Source of the DNA: Scilla litardierei
Taxonomy: Eukaryota > Streptophyta > Magnoliopsida > Asparagales > Asparagaceae
NCBI GenBank assembly: GCA_030789695.1
Contig: CM061142.1
Span: 160,644,391-160,708,390, forward strand
Length of the DNA stretch: 64,000 nucleotides
Reading direction: 5' to 3'
The position numbers were made by a program, and so were the translations under genes. Shown one piece after another: positions 62,998 to 64,000 of this stretch. A model generated the notes under the pieces. That model did not search any database. It was not told where the DNA came from and worked only from the letters and a program-made list of their open reading frames with translations. Numbering within the stretch: the first letter of the stretch is position 1; each line of letters starts with the position of its first letter.

Positions 62998-63396
62998 GGT
63001 GTTGCTGATGCTGATGTTTGCTGTGCTGGTGAGTGGACACCAGGGGCCTGTCTTGAAGACCGCTCGTGTTCACTTCTTTGTTTAGGTTTGCTGTTAGTCG
63101 TCGGTGCGTGGCACCCTTGTATGTATGTTATTCTTTGTTGGCCATGTTTGGGCCTTAGACTCTTTTTCATTTAGTCTGGTGGCTTTTCTGCGATATTGTA
63201 ATTTGTTTATGGACATTTCGAGATTCAATAAAATGTCAACTCATTTCTTTATTATCATTGTTGTTTCGTTTCGTTTTGCAAGGACTTGCCATAATAAGTG
63301 TTTCTATACGCTTATCAGACTTGGAGCTTCACAGCTTCAAGTTTGTGCGGACCTTCTCACGTCTCGCTCCACATTTTTGGGAAGCGGGGCGTGACA

Positions 63397-63424
63397 GGTT
63401 TTAGTGGTGGCCCCATGCAGGTCC
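63397..63424 (+). promoter_or_regulatory. Putative primer-binding region of element 4
   Basis: GGTTTTAGTGGTGGCCCC, same leader as elements 1-3 with one extra C. Confidence 0.4.
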
Positions 63425-63539
63425 ATTTGCAAATGCGAACTATCGGAACAACAATAATAATTATAGAATGTCCATTAAATAAATTAGAACGTCCAAGTTA
63501 TAAGCCCGAGTCTAGGTTCTTAGCGTTCCTGTGTCTTAG

Positions 63540-64000
63540 GCGGCTGGTAGGCGTGTTAGAGCATCTGTCCTAGCTTGGTAGGAAATCCATTAGATCAGAA
63601 CCATAGTGAGACTTAGTTAGAAGTTTGTGCTTGCTAGTTAGGGATCCTTGATTGTTAGTAGACTCCATGTTAGTGATTGATTTGATAGCCTTAAGAGTTA
63701 CCTTAGTGGTTCCTGTCTAGCTTTGACTAGGATAGACTTCTAAAATTCTTTGGTCTCCCGCTTGGGTTCATCGGTTTCGGACCAAGCTGAACTCATTTCA
63801 TCGCTGTCTAGCCCTTATGGAAGTCTTAGCGCTTAGTTCCATAATCTTTAGTTGGTTGACCGTAAGAGTTTTCATAGATTTTCCTAAGTCATAACCTAGG
63901 CGTATTTATGCTATGATCATCTGACCAAACCCCTTGCCTCGATTCCCATGACCGCCATGTTTCGATAATCATTGATCCTTCGAATGTCCCCGTTTGCAAG
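63540..64000. other. Internal region of element 4, no coding signal
   Basis: Stops in all frames; no gag similarity seen where gag should begin. Confidence 0.55.

Larger units (their letters stand above)
60963..63396 (+). repeat. Element 4, 5' LTR
   Basis: 2434 bp. Array 61285-61567, TATA-like 61612-61620, candidate leader intron about 61900-61995, hairpin block 62052-62224, 81-bp tandem repeat 62579-62745, broken micro-ORF 62959-62997. It is the closest relative of the element 1 LTR. Confidence 0.93.
60963..64000 (+). mobile_element. Element 4: Tekay-like element, 5' LTR and start of a non-coding internal region
   Basis: The LTR (60963-63396) starts TGTAACGACTGG and ends GGGGCGTGACA, then comes the usual GGTTTTAGTGGTGGCCCC leader. 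The leader aligns to element 1 up to the gag start, where ATGGCAGGAAG is replaced by GCGGCTGGTAG (about 63538). After this no gag frame appears to 64000, so this copy is probably a non-autonomous derivative. Five bases before it read CTAGC; the matching copy is outside the window. Confidence 0.85.

Overview
The window looks like heterochromatic, repeat-dense DNA from a flowering plant. I recognise nested LTR retrotransposons (Ty3/gypsy chromovirus of the Tekay/Del type, Ty3/gypsy Athila-type, Ty1/copia SIRE-type), a long PIF/Harbinger DNA transposon, CACTA-type ends and MITEs, and minisatellites. I see no intact host gene; the only host-gene trace is one broken receptor-kinase exon. The species cannot be named from sequence alone. 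There is a 500-N assembly gap at 24136-24635.

Layout. 1-18000: a minus-strand, gag-only Tekay-like element (element 2). Its left LTR is split by a complete plus-strand Tekay-like element (element 1, 1600-11394, target duplication GTGGC). 18001-26.05 kb: a decayed Athila-type element. Its reverse transcriptase is split by a copia solo LTR (18448-23067, target duplication TGTGC), which is itself split by a Tekay-like solo LTR (19793-22658, target duplication CATAT). 26.1-27.5 kb: a kinase exon remnant abutting a CACTA end. 27494-37185: a second plus-strand Tekay-like element (element 3, target duplication ATGTT), sitting in an older LTR remnant. 38.4-40.7 kb: a small MITE and a reversed copia pol relic. 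40766-50414: a PIF/Harbinger element (target duplication TTA) with transposase, a Myb/SANT-like ORF, a GRF zinc-finger gene and 138-bp satellite arrays, all inserted in a CACTA MITE. 50.6-57.9 kb: AT-rich decay, a 1.16-kb tandem duplication and hairpin-forming minisatellites. 57897-60962: a SIRE-type copia 5' LTR, primer-binding site and gag, cut by another Tekay-like LTR (element 4, 60963-63396) whose internal region runs off the window.

How the parts work. Elements 1 and 3 encode Gag, protease, reverse transcriptase, RNase H, integrase and a C-terminal chromodomain, all broken by premature stops that are mostly C-to-T changes. Two GT-AG introns are visible. One lies at the gag/protease boundary, where splicing would convert a Gag reading frame into Gag-Pol. 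One of 70-71 nt lies in integrase at the same codon junction in both elements.

Most notable is the inside of the Tekay-like LTRs. Five diverged LTR families (elements 1, 2, 3, 4 and the solo LTR) keep the same ordered series of hairpins. Loops are fixed (GAAATGATA, GACAACG) while stems change by compensating substitutions, and further downstream a short acidic reading frame ends in DQS/DHS. Together these look like an undescribed structured-RNA and micro-ORF leader module. A second shared feature is an array of short inverted repeats placed about 46-57 nt upstream of the TATA box in both gypsy and copia LTRs.
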